This document shows, piece by piece, positions 1-7,766 of a stretch of DNA of 22,697 nucleotides. The notes under the pieces are model-generated. The model did no database searches and was not told the origin of the DNA. It saw nothing but the letters and a program-made list of their open reading frames with translations. This stretch comes from Egerieenecus sp048201975. Its GTDB lineage: Bacteria > Bacillota > Clostridia > Christensenellales > Aristaeellaceae. Within the stretch, counting starts at the first letter, position 1. Every line of letters starts with the position of its first letter. Made by a program: the position numbers and the translations under genes. The stretch lies in contig DBFBGQ010000082.1 of the NCBI GenBank assembly GCA_048201975.1, forward strand, positions 1 to 22,697, in the 5' to 3' direction.

Positions 1-326
1 CGCTGCTGGGGCGCTGGGGGCTGACGCTGCTCTTTGGCCAGGAGATTCTCCCCTATGCCTTCCTGCTGCTGCCGGTGCTGGGTTCCACGCTGTGCATATC
101 CCTGATCTACTTTTTTGAGGTGCCGCTGACCATCGGCCGCCAGCTGAAGGCCATGACCCTGGCCCATGGCGGCGCTGCGCTGTTGGCCGCAGTGGTATCC
201 CTGACCGTCATACCCAGCCAGGGCCTGCAGGGCGTGCTGCTTACGCTGTATGTCAGCGCCGGCGCCGACGTGCTGGCCATGGTGGCGCTGACGCTGCGCA
301 TGTGCAGGCGCGCAAGTGCCAAATGA
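1..326 (+). CDS. Flippase-like polysaccharide export membrane protein, C-terminal part
   Basis: The window begins inside this gene. The frame is open from base 3 to the TGA at 324-326 and encodes the last ~107 residues. The visible part is strongly hydrophobic, with about three membrane segments, and has the pattern LFGQEILPYAFLLLPVL followed by a second segment and a basic end (RMCRRASAK). This fits the C-terminal half of Wzx/MurJ-like oligosaccharide flippases of the MOP superfamily, which move lipid-linked sugars across the cytoplasmic membrane. The N-terminal part, which would decide the exact subfamily, is missing, so a MATE transporter remains possible. A strong terminator follows 12 bases after the stop, so this is the last gene of its transcript. 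Confidence 0.55.
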   Translation, partial: LLGRWGLTLLFGQEILPYAFLLLPVLGSTLCISLIYFFEVPLTIGRQLKAMTLAHGGAALLAAVVSLTVIPSQGLQGVLLTLYVSAGADVLAMVALTLRMCRRASAK

Positions 327-337
327 CTCCAACCGCA

Positions 338-376
338 AAAAGGGAACCCTGGGCGCGGTGCCCAGGGTTCCCTTTT
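338..376. terminator. Bidirectional Rho-independent terminator
   Basis: A perfect 17-bp inverted repeat (338-354 paired with 360-376) encloses a 5-base loop, GCGGT. One arm ends in TTTT and the other begins with AAAA, so it can act in both directions. It lies between the convergent flippase gene (plus) and HEAT-repeat gene (minus). Confidence 0.9.
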
Positions 377-409
377 GGATTGCGCGGATGACCGCGCCTT
401 TATTCTGCT

Positions 410-745
410 TTACTCCTGGCCATGGAAGCGCTGCATGGCCTTGCGGATGGCCTCCTTGGCCGTGGCGTCCTGTTCATGGTCCAGCTGATAGGACAGGAAA
501 GCGGCGGCATGGCTGTTGCCCACGGCAGCCAGGGCGGTGGCGGCGGCGGCGCGATATTTCGCCTGGGGATGATGCAGCAGGGGGATCAGCGCATTCATGC
601 AGTCATCCCCGCCGATTTTTCCGGCGGCCTCGATCGCGGCCATGGAGATCTTCTCGTCCTTGTCTTCGAACAGCCCAATTACCGCGGCGGCATTCTTCTT
701 TTCAATGGCATGAGCAATTTTCTTTTCCTTGCTTCCAAACAACAT
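410..745 (-). CDS. Small HEAT-repeat protein
   Basis: This 111-residue soluble protein consists almost entirely of amphipathic helices. A basic first helix (MLFGSKEKKIAHAIEKK) is followed by helix pairs of HEAT/PBS-lyase type: roughly residues 33-60 (ISMAAIEAAGKIGGDDCMNA) and 62-86 (KYRAAAATALAAVGNSHAAA). HEAT proteins are usually protein-protein scaffolds, and no catalytic motif is visible. The frame stays open upstream to 907, but I choose ATG 745 because AGGAGG sits 7 bases before it and the upstream extension is low-complexity with no HEAT character. The gene appears monocistronic and ends at the bidirectional terminator. Its partner and role cannot be told from the sequence. Confidence 0.75.
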   Translation of the reverse strand: MLFGSKEKKIAHAIEKKNAAAVIGLFEDKDEKISMAAIEAAGKIGGDDCMNALIPLLHHPQAKYRAAAATALAAVGNSHAAAFLSYQLDHEQDATAKEAIRKAMQRFHGQE

Positions 746-945
746 GGTTCCATCCTCCTCTTTTTTGGGGGAGCAGGCACCCCAGGGGGGCTGTTCTCCT
801 TTGTCTGTATTGGAAATTGTAGGGCCAGATTGTGAATTCAATATGAAGAAATGGGTGACGAAACGGTGAATCTTTTCTTTATCCATCAAAAAATCTTTTG
901 ACGGCAAAATTTACAGGTTTTCCTTGGAATATGCATGGCCCTGCA

Positions 946-975
946 TGTACAAGCCTCCGCCTTCTATGGTAAAAT
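946..975 (+). promoter_or_regulatory. Candidate sigma-A promoter of the deacetylase gene
   Basis: TGTACA at 946-951 and TAAAAT at 970-975 are separated by 18 bases, placing a start point near 982, just upstream of the ribosome binding site GGGAGG at 990-995. The -35 box is a weak match to TTGACA. The same TGTACA / TAAAATAATG arrangement recurs upstream of the secreted-protein gene on the minus strand. Confidence 0.45.
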
Positions 976-1008
976 AATGGCAATACAAAAGGGGAGGTAC
1001 GCACAACC

Positions 1009-2379
1009 ATGAAACGATTGCTGGCGGCATGCGTGGCGCTCATGCTGTGGGCGGGCTGCGCCGTTGGGGAGGAGACGGTGGAGAAATACGACGCCCTGCC
1101 TGAAATTTTGAAGATCACCGTGGAGGAAAACGAGCGGAAAATTGAGGACGGGGGCGCTTACGTCTACAAGGAATACGTGACCACGGTGAACTCCCAGGTC
1201 AACGCGGAGCTTCGGGCGCTGGTGGACAGCTACGACGACGCGCTGACGCCCACCCTGCAAATGGACCCCCGAAAGAAGGGCAAGCGCGGAAGCGCCCTGA
1301 ACATTGACACAGTCTACTACCGCACGGGCGCGCAATACCTGAGCACGCTGACCATCGCCCGGATCAGCTTCCGGGAGGAGCAGCTTTCCACGGACTTCAC
1401 CACCCGCACCTGGGACCTGGAGAGCGGGCGCAGGCTGCTATTGACCGACCTGTTCGCCCCGGACAGCGCCGCCTGGGAGATTCTTCGCCAGGGTGTGCGG
1501 GAGCACCTGAGCACAATTTTCCCCGGGGAGGACCGGGACGCGGAGGCCATTGAACGCCTCTGCTCCCAGGAAAGCCTTGCCCAGGCGGACTTTACCCTCA
1601 GCGGCATGGAGCTGACGCTGCACTACCCCGCAAGCGCCATACTGCCCGGCAAGGTTACGCTGACCCATGTGCGCTTCTTCTACCCGCAGTTCGCCGGCAT
1701 GATGACGGAAACCGGCGTATCCGCCACGGACAACAGCCGCTGGAAGATGGTGGCCGTCACCTGTGACGACGGGCCCAAGGATTACGCTTCCAGCTATGCC
1801 CTGGACGCCTTCCGGAAAATCGGCGCCCGGGTCACCTACTTCACCGTGGGCAAGCAGCTGGAACGCTATGGCTATGTATTCCAGAAGCAGTACGATCAAA
1901 ACCAGCTTTTCGGCAACCACACCTTCCATCACTGGGGAGGCGGCTCCTTCAAAACCGACGCCCGCCGCCTGCAGGAGCCGCAGGAGAGCGCCGAATGGAC
2001 CTTGCAGCTGGTGGGCGAGGAAGCGCATCTCTTCCGCGCCCCCGGAGGCACCTATGGCACCTGGGTGGACGCGGGCATTCCCATGCCCATCATCCAATGG
2101 AGCGTGGACACCTACGACTACACAGGAAAAAGCCCCAAGAAGATTTTCTACGTCTTCCGGGACAAGGTGGTGGAAGGGGACATCATTCTCTGCCACGACA
2201 CCGGCAAGTATCTCCATCAATCCGTGCCGCTGTGGGGCGAGCATCTGATTGACCGCGGCTTCATGTTTGTCACCGTGGACGAACTTGCCTGCGCCTATGG
2301 CACCGAAATGCAAAACAGCGTGGTTTACTGGTCCGTGCGCCCTGGAGAGAACAGCCTGGACCGCAGCGGACTCAAGTAA
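1009..2379 (+). CDS. Secreted PdaC-like polysaccharide deacetylase
   Basis: This 456-residue exported protein has a signal peptide (residues 1-20; LWAGC could be a weak lipobox, or cleavage follows AVG). Residues ~30-235 form an RsiV/PdaC-type N-terminal region, recognisable from the WDLESGRRLLLTDLF segment typical of DUF3298. The NodB-homology catalytic domain (CE4 family) spans ~245-430. Visible motifs are TCDDGP (251-256, metal and base aspartates), HTFHH (304-308, metal histidines), RAPGG (343-347), DTYDY (367-371) and LCHDT (394-398). All metal-dependent deacetylase residues are present; DTYDY carries Tyr where many relatives have Trp. Family knowledge suggests removal of acetyl groups from peptidoglycan or another wall glycan outside the cell. 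GGGAGG precedes ATG by 11 bases. It is apparently a single-gene unit. Confidence 0.9.
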   Translation: MKRLLAACVALMLWAGCAVGEETVEKYDALPEILKITVEENERKIEDGGAYVYKEYVTTVNSQVNAELRALVDSYDDALTPTLQMDPRKKGKRGSALNIDTVYYRTGAQYLSTLTIARISFREEQLSTDFTTRTWDLESGRRLLLTDLFAPDSAAWEILRQGVREHLSTIFPGEDRDAEAIERLCSQESLAQADFTLSGMELTLHYPASAILPGKVTLTHVRFFYPQFAGMMTETGVSATDNSRWKMVAVTCDDGPKDYASSYALDAFRKIGARVTYFTVGKQLERYGYVFQKQYDQNQLFGNHTFHHWGGGSFKTDARRLQEPQESAEWTLQLVGEEAHLFRAPGGTYGTWVDAGIPMPIIQWSVDTYDYTGKSPKKIFYVFRDKVVEGDIILCHDTGKYLHQSVPLWGEHLIDRGFMFVTVDELACAYGTEMQNSVVYWSVRPGENSLDRSGLK

Positions 2380-2470
2380 AGCTTTTGCGGCTTCCCTGCT
2401 AGGCGAAGGGCTAAGCCGGCGGGGCTAAGCTAAAAGCAGACTTTCTCCAATAGCGATTTCGCAATAGTTT

Positions 2471-2499
2471 GGGGGCGGCGGATCCAATCCGCCGCCCCC
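2471..2499. terminator. Strong palindromic hairpin between convergent genes (possible terminator)
   Basis: A perfect 13-bp GC-rich stem (2471-2483 with 2487-2499) has a 3-base loop, CCA. It lies between the deacetylase (plus) and the M29 aminopeptidase (minus). No T-tract follows on either strand, so intrinsic termination is uncertain; it may instead block exonucleases or be a copy of a dispersed palindrome. The remaining bases from 2380 to 2537 hold no gene that I can see. Confidence 0.5.
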
Positions 2500-2537
2500 T
2501 GCATCGTTCCATGCTATCGTTGAACGTGACCGCTGGA

Positions 2538-3653
2538 TTACTTCAGGTTCTCCGGGTTCAGGCCCTGGAGATCCTCGGGAACAAACCGGCCGTCCTTGCG
2601 GATCAATTCCCCGTCGAAGTACATCTCGCCGCCGCCATACTCGGGGGTCTGGATGCAGACCAGGTCCCAATGGATGGCGGAGCGGTTGCCGTTGTCGCAC
2701 TCGTCATAGCAGCGCCCGGGGGTGAAGTGGAAGGACCCGGCGATCTTCTCGTCAAACAGGGTGTCCTTCATGGCGGAGGTGATGTAGGGATTCACGCCGA
2801 TGGCAAATTCGCCCACCCGGCGCGCGCCCTCGTCCGTGTCCAGAATGTCGTTCAAACGGCGGGTATCGTTGGCGGTGGCCTCCACAATGCGCCCTTCCCG
2901 GAATACCAGGCGGATGTTCTCGAAGGTCACGCCCTGGTAGAGGCTGGGGGTGTTGTAGGTGATCTCGCCCTCGATGCTGCCGTTCACCGGCGCCGTGTAG
3001 ACCTCCCCGTCGGGAATATTCAGCTCTCCGGCGCACTTGATGGCGGGCAGCCCCTGGATGGAAAAGCGCAGGTCCGTGCCCTTGCCCAGGATATGCACCT
3101 TGTCCGTGGCCTCCATGCGCTTGACCAGAGCGTCCATGGCCCGGCTCATGCGGCTGTAATCCAGGTTGCACACGTGGAAGTAATAGTCCTCGAAGGCTTC
3201 GGTGCTCATGCCCGCCTGCTGGGCCATGGCAGGCAGCGGATAGCGCAGCACCACCCACTTGGTCTGCGGCACGCGGATGGCCCCATGCACCGGATTCCCA
3301 TAGTGCTGGGCGTACAGCCGCATGCGCTCCTGGGGCACGTCGCCGGTTTCATAGCTGTTGTCCCCGCCGCGCACGCCAATATAGGCCTGGCATTCGCCCA
3401 TGCGCTTGCCGTCACCGGAGGCCAGCCAATCCAGCTGCTCGCCGGTGTAGCCCATGGCCATGGCGCGCTCCACCTTGGGGTCCTTCAGGTTTACATAGGG
3501 AACGCCGCCGACGGCATAGGTTTCCTCCACCAGCTGCGCCACAAACTCCGCCGGGACGCCGACGCCTTCAATCCAGATCTTTTCGCCGGACTGAAGCTTG
3601 CAGGAATAATTGACCAGGTTATGGGCCAGTTGCACCATGCGGGGATCCTTCAT
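2538..3653 (-). CDS. M29-family aminopeptidase
   Basis: Read from ATG 3653, this is a 371-residue protein, a usual length for clostridial M29 metallo-aminopeptidases (AmpS/PepS-like). These cytoplasmic enzymes remove N-terminal residues from peptides using two metal ions. Candidate ligands lie in the expected order: Glu217 in NIPDGEVYTAP, Glu282 in GEFAIGVNP, Glu302 and His309 in DEKIAGSFHF, then His328 and Asp330 in AIHWDLV. A ribosome binding site (GGAGGG, 8 bases upstream) supports separate initiation at 3653. As sequenced, however, the frame is open upstream into the acyltransferase, so the two would be read as one ~763-residue chain. It is the last gene of a four-gene operon, with hairpin 2471-2499 downstream. 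Confidence 0.85.
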   Translation of the reverse strand: MKDPRMVQLAHNLVNYSCKLQSGEKIWIEGVGVPAEFVAQLVEETYAVGGVPYVNLKDPKVERAMAMGYTGEQLDWLASGDGKRMGECQAYIGVRGGDNSYETGDVPQERMRLYAQHYGNPVHGAIRVPQTKWVVLRYPLPAMAQQAGMSTEAFEDYYFHVCNLDYSRMSRAMDALVKRMEATDKVHILGKGTDLRFSIQGLPAIKCAGELNIPDGEVYTAPVNGSIEGEITYNTPSLYQGVTFENIRLVFREGRIVEATANDTRRLNDILDTDEGARRVGEFAIGVNPYITSAMKDTLFDEKIAGSFHFTPGRCYDECDNGNRSAIHWDLVCIQTPEYGGGEMYFDGELIRKDGRFVPEDLQGLNPENLK

Positions 3654-4829
3654 GACGTTTTCCCTCCGTTTTTTTTGATTTCGAAACGCCCGGCTCAGTG
3701 CCCTGGCGCATGGCTTCTCCACGCCATAGGTCAGCGCCATCGCCAGCAGCAGGGACAGGCCGAAGCACAGCAGCGTATATTGGGTTTGCCAGGGCTGTTC
3801 CCCGGCCTGGTTGGGCAGGTCGCTCACCGAGGGCGGGAAGCCCAGCCGCTTCAGCTCCACAGCAACGCATTGATGCGCCAGGTAATAGTTCATGGACAGC
3901 CCGGCCAGGAACTTCATCACCCGGTTTCCAAACAGGAAGCGCACCGGCCGCAGGCAGAAGGGCAGCAGCAGGGCAATGCCCCCGTACAGCAGCGCAAAGA
4001 GGGGGCGGCGGCTCATCTGTCCCGCCTGAATCGCCGCGGTGCCCGAGGAATACGCCTGCACCCGCAGCAGCTCCGTCAGGCCCCACAGGAGCCCTGCCAG
4101 TCCCAGGGTGGCCAGGACCTGGAACCAGCCCCGCTTTCCCACGCCCTCTTCCAGGCGCACATACGCCAGCGCGCAGATCATGCCCACGGCGTACACATCC
4201 AGGAAGGCGGGCAGCTGATTCACCACCATGTTGTAGTCGGTCAGGCTCCACAGCTGATACCCCCGATAGCACAGCCCCGCCAGGATCATCAGCCCCAGGG
4301 TCAGCACGGGCTGGCGCTTCACGCTCCGGGCCAGCAGCGGGAAGAACAGGTAAAACTGCATCTCCACCGCGATGGTCCAGCTGGCCACGCCGATGGGCGT
4401 GGACAGATAGGTGTAAACATCCTGGTTCTGCAGGAAGGTCAGGTGCAGGAACACGTCCTTCACGCCGTTCTGCGCGGAGGTATACAGCCCGTGAGGCAGC
4501 GCCACCAGCAGCAGCATGCCCAGGGTAAACGCATAATAGCTGGGGACGATCCGCTGGACGCGCCGCTGGTAGAAGGCGCGTGTCTCCGGCATGGGGCGGC
4601 CCTGCAGCATGTGCCGGGCCCAGGGCAGGAACAGCAGAAAACCGCTGAGCAAAATCATGCCGTCCACATGCACATAGCCCGAGCGCATGAGAAAGTCCAG
4701 GCTGCCCACAATGGGCAGCCTAGGCGTCAGCCAGCTCTGTTGCCAGATGTGATACCAGCTGACCAGGAATACCAAAATCACCCGGTACCCGTCCAATACG
4801 GGAATCCGGTCCTTGGGAGCAGGCGCCAC
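3654..4829 (-). CDS. Acyltransferase-3 family integral membrane protein (frame open into the aminopeptidase)
   Basis: About 390 residues with ten or so membrane segments make up an acyltransferase-3 protein. Such enzymes transfer acetyl or other acyl groups onto extracytoplasmic sugars or wall glycans (OatA-like). The N-terminus LDGYRVILVFLVSWYHIW carries the conserved His of membrane segment 1, followed by YVHVDGMILLSGFLLF and the arginine-rich FYQRRVQRIVPSYYAF loop. I place the start at GTG 4829, 7 bases after GGAGG; the upstream TTG at 4835 lies too close to it. The gene begins 17 bases after the repeat protein. The coding frame does not stop but runs in phase into the M29 aminopeptidase through eight A residues (minus strand, 3669-3676). 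With one A fewer it would end at a TGA overlapping the aminopeptidase ATG. Confidence 0.8.
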
Positions 4830-4846
4830 GGTCAATCCTCCCTTGA

Positions 4847-7708
4847 TCAGTCGTCCGTCACCGCATAGCTCTCCTGGGGCTCAGCCTCTTCCTCCGGCGC
4901 ATCCACCGCTGTGACGCGGGTCATTTTGTAGGTGACGATGGTGCTGCCCCGCAGGTCGCGCAGGGTCAGGCTATTCTCGCTCAGGGCGCTGACCTTGTGG
5001 GTGTTGCTCAGGGTGTCGGCGGTGAGCCCCGTTTCCATGGTGTAGTTGTCCACCATGAAATAGAGCTTTTCCCCGTTCAGGTCGCAGGTGCCGTCCTCCT
5101 GGAACACAAAGGTAACGCCGTTGTCGTTGCGCCACGTGCCCAGAATCATGTAGCACTTGCGCTCCAGGCGACTGTCCACATCCTTGTAGCCTGGAATGGC
5201 CCGGTAATAGGGCAGGGCCGCGTAGGGCTGACCCTCGTCGTAGAGCAGGTTACCCTGGAGGTAATTGGCCTCCAGATACATATCGTCCAGGCCATCATAG
5301 AATTCGGGAAGATCGTTCAGGTCCATGTTCCCCAGCAGCGTTACCACCAGCGCGTACTCCCCGTTGCTCATGGCGTCGGACGCCTCCACGGAAGCCGTCT
5401 GGTAATAGGCGTCGTAGTAGGCGCGGCTCTGGGGGATAGCGTCCTGGTAATCGCCGGCCTTGGCGTAAAGCCGTGCGGCGTTGAGCACCTGGTTGTTGTT
5501 GGCGGCCTCGGTGGCCAGCAGGTAATACAGCTGCTGAGCCTGGGCCTGGGCGTCGCTGTAATCCCCCAGGGAAGCGAACAGCTCCGCCGCCTCCAAGCTC
5601 TCCCCCTGGTCCGCCAGGGCACGGGCCTGGTCATAGCCGCACTGGCGCGCGCGTTCCGCCGCGTCGCTGTAGTCCTCCAGGGAGAGGAACAGCTCCCTGG
5701 CGGTGGCGGCATCCCCGCCGGTATAGGCGGCATCCGCCTGCCCGTAAACCGCCGCCTGCCAGCGGATGGCGCTATCGCTGTAGTCCTCCAGCTCCGCGTA
5801 CAGCTGCGCGGCGCCGGCCCAGTCCTTGGCCTCCAGCAGCTTGCCAGCCTTGAGATACTTGGCCCGCTGCAATTCCTCCTCGCTGCCCTTGTAGTCGCCC
5901 AGGGCGGTGAGGGCCGCGATGGCCCCGTCGTAGTCTCCGGCGTCGGTCATGGCCACGGCCTGCCCGAAGCGCGCCTGGGCCAGCTTCTCCGCGGCATCCT
6001 CATAGGTGGATACCTGGCTGAGGTACTGCACGGCGGTATCATAATCGCCCTTTTCCAGGGCGGCCACTCCGGGGGAATACAGGCAGTCCATTTTCAGCTC
6101 GAACACGTCCTCGTAGGTTTCGGGAATGGTGTTGAGCATGCTCAGGGCACGGCTGTACTCCAGGTCTTTCATGGCCGTCCGGGCCACCTCATAGGCGCAG
6201 GCGATGTAAAGCTCGCCGCTGTCCTCATAGTCGGGAATCTTGGCGAAGAGCTCCGCCGCAGTGGCGTAATCGCCGCTCTCCATGGCCTCCTTGGCGGGGG
6301 CGTAAATGCAGGCGATGGCCTGCTCCTGGGCATCCTGATAGTTTCCGGCGGCCAGGAAGTGCTCGCCCGCCTGGGTGTATTCCCCCTCCGCCTGCAAGGC
6401 CAGCGCCTTGCCGTAGTGCGCCTGGATGAGCAGGGTATCCGTATCCTGGTATCCGACAGTCTGGCTGAGGAAGGCCAGGGCGCCGTCCCAGTCCGATTGC
6501 TCCAGGGCGTCCTTGCCGCTGCGGTAGGTGGCCTCCTTGGCCAGGTCGGCGGCGTCGCTGTAGTCCCCCAGGGCCTCAAAGGCTTCCAAAGCCTGGGCAT
6601 AGTTGCCCATGTCCAGCTCCTCCTTGGCCAGCAGGTAATCGCAGGCCAGGAGCTGCTGGGCGCAGTCCGCATAATCTCCCAGCGCGGTGAAGATCGCGGA
6701 AGCGCCCTCGGCATCCCCCTGGGAAAGCAGCACCTTGCCCAGGCGATAATCCGCCTCCTGGGCGAAGGCGGCGCTGTTTTCATAGTCCGCCAGCTCCCGG
6801 AAGGTCGCCGCCGCCTGGGTCAGGCTCTCCTGGTCCCCGGCCTCCAGCTGCGCCTGAGCTTCCTGATACCGGCAGCGCAGCACATATTCCTCGGCGTCGG
6901 CATAGCCCTCCATCGCCGCAAAGACGCTCTGCGCCCCGGCGTAGTCGCCGCTCTCAAAGGCGCTGACCGCGCCCTGATAGCGCACATAGGGGATGCCGTG
7001 GAACACCACCCCGTAAACCGCCGCCAGCGCGACGACCACGGACACGGCGATCTTTACCACGCGGCGCTGCTTTTTCTTCTTTTTGTCATACTGTTGCTCC
7101 CGCTCCAATTGCAGGCGGGAAGCATCCTCCCGGGCGGCCTTGGCCTTCAGGGAAAGCTGCTGGTCCCGCTGGGCCGCAATCTTCTCAATGGCTTCCTTGT
7201 TGTAGCGGGCGAAGACCTGCTCCCGCGAACGCTGGCAGCGCACGCAGTTGGACAGGTAAGGCGGGTTGGGCCGGCCGCAAACGCATACCCACACCCCATC
7301 CTGGTTTTCAGGATAGCCCACGGCATTGCTGCCGGCCACAAAGCGCAACAACTCCAGGTTGCGCCCGTTGGGCAGGGCGTTGGAGGTATACTCGCACAGG
7401 GTTCCCTTTCCCCGCCGCCATACGTCGTTATCGTCGTACCATACCTTCTCGATCATGACTTCCATCCCGCTGGGATGCAGGCCCGCATCCACCGGCACCG
7501 CCATGGAGAACACGCTGCGGGGGCGCCCCTCCAGCGCGTGCGCGCGGTAAATCAGCCGTTCCAGCTCCTCGCCCTCCTGGCCCTGGAGCAGCAACGTCAC
7601 TTCGCAGGAAACCACCAGCTTGTCCGAAAGGTTGAACATTATCAGCTCGCAGGCGGGATAATCCTCCCGGGGCAGCTCGCCGCGCCACATTTCCACCGGG
7701 CAGGTCAA
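4847..7708 (-). CDS. Zinc-finger, single-membrane-span protein with ~16 tandem 37-residue TPR-like repeats
   Basis: This is a 953-residue protein with clear architecture but unknown function. Residues 1-130 form a beta-rich N-terminal domain. Residues 140-158 form a RanBP2-like zinc finger (W-x-C-x-C-x3-N-x6-C-x2-C). A charged, probably coiled-coil stretch runs to ~210, and residues 217-236 are a membrane span preceded by KKKKKQRR. Residues ~244-852 contain about sixteen repeats of near-constant 37-residue length, with the core GDYxxAxxxFxxLGDYxDA, as in Sel1/TPR-like helical repeats. Residues 853-953 are a small beta domain starting LGTWRNDNGVTFVFQEDGT. The basic flank suggests that the repeats face outside and the zinc finger the cytoplasm. 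The start is uncertain: TTG 7708 has no good ribosome binding site, whereas ATG 7727, one frame away, follows GAAGGGGG. Removing one C near 7697-7699 would join the two frames. Confidence 0.8.
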   Translation of the reverse strand: MTCPVEMWRGELPREDYPACELIMFNLSDKLVVSCEVTLLLQGQEGEELERLIYRAHALEGRPRSVFSMAVPVDAGLHPSGMEVMIEKVWYDDNDVWRRGKGTLCEYTSNALPNGRNLELLRFVAGSNAVGYPENQDGVWVCVCGRPNPPYLSNCVRCQRSREQVFARYNKEAIEKIAAQRDQQLSLKAKAAREDASRLQLEREQQYDKKKKKQRRVVKIAVSVVVALAAVYGVVFHGIPYVRYQGAVSAFESGDYAGAQSVFAAMEGYADAEEYVLRCRYQEAQAQLEAGDQESLTQAAATFRELADYENSAAFAQEADYRLGKVLLSQGDAEGASAIFTALGDYADCAQQLLACDYLLAKEELDMGNYAQALEAFEALGDYSDAADLAKEATYRSGKDALEQSDWDGALAFLSQTVGYQDTDTLLIQAHYGKALALQAEGEYTQAGEHFLAAGNYQDAQEQAIACIYAPAKEAMESGDYATAAELFAKIPDYEDSGELYIACAYEVARTAMKDLEYSRALSMLNTIPETYEDVFELKMDCLYSPGVAALEKGDYDTAVQYLSQVSTYEDAAEKLAQARFGQAVAMTDAGDYDGAIAALTALGDYKGSEEELQRAKYLKAGKLLEAKDWAGAAQLYAELEDYSDSAIRWQAAVYGQADAAYTGGDAATARELFLSLEDYSDAAERARQCGYDQARALADQGESLEAAELFASLGDYSDAQAQAQQLYYLLATEAANNNQVLNAARLYAKAGDYQDAIPQSRAYYDAYYQTASVEASDAMSNGEYALVVTLLGNMDLNDLPEFYDGLDDMYLEANYLQGNLLYDEGQPYAALPYYRAIPGYKDVDSRLERKCYMILGTWRNDNGVTFVFQEDGTCDLNGEKLYFMVDNYTMETGLTADTLSNTHKVSALSENSLTLRDLRGSTIVTYKMTRVTAVDAPEEEAEPQESYAVTDD

Positions 7709-7766
7709 ATCGATCTTCGTAGGTCATGCCCCCTTCTTGTGTTTTGCAGGCCCCTCCGCTGGACGC

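Noticed and set aside
746..907. 54-residue N-terminal extension of the HEAT-repeat protein
   Set aside because: ATG 745 has an ideal ribosome binding site. The extension has no HEAT character and overlaps the presumed promoter region.
2469..4868. Very long plus-strand open frame (799 codons) opposite the aminopeptidase and acyltransferase
   Set aside because: Its translation is low-complexity, rich in His, Gln, Gly and Ala, without domains. It is the antisense shadow of two clearly recognisable protein families in high-GC DNA.
4900..7000. Tandem 111-bp periodicity considered as a DNA satellite or CRISPR-like array
   Set aside because: The period is carried by protein repeats with diverged codons. 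There are no identical repeats with unique spacers.
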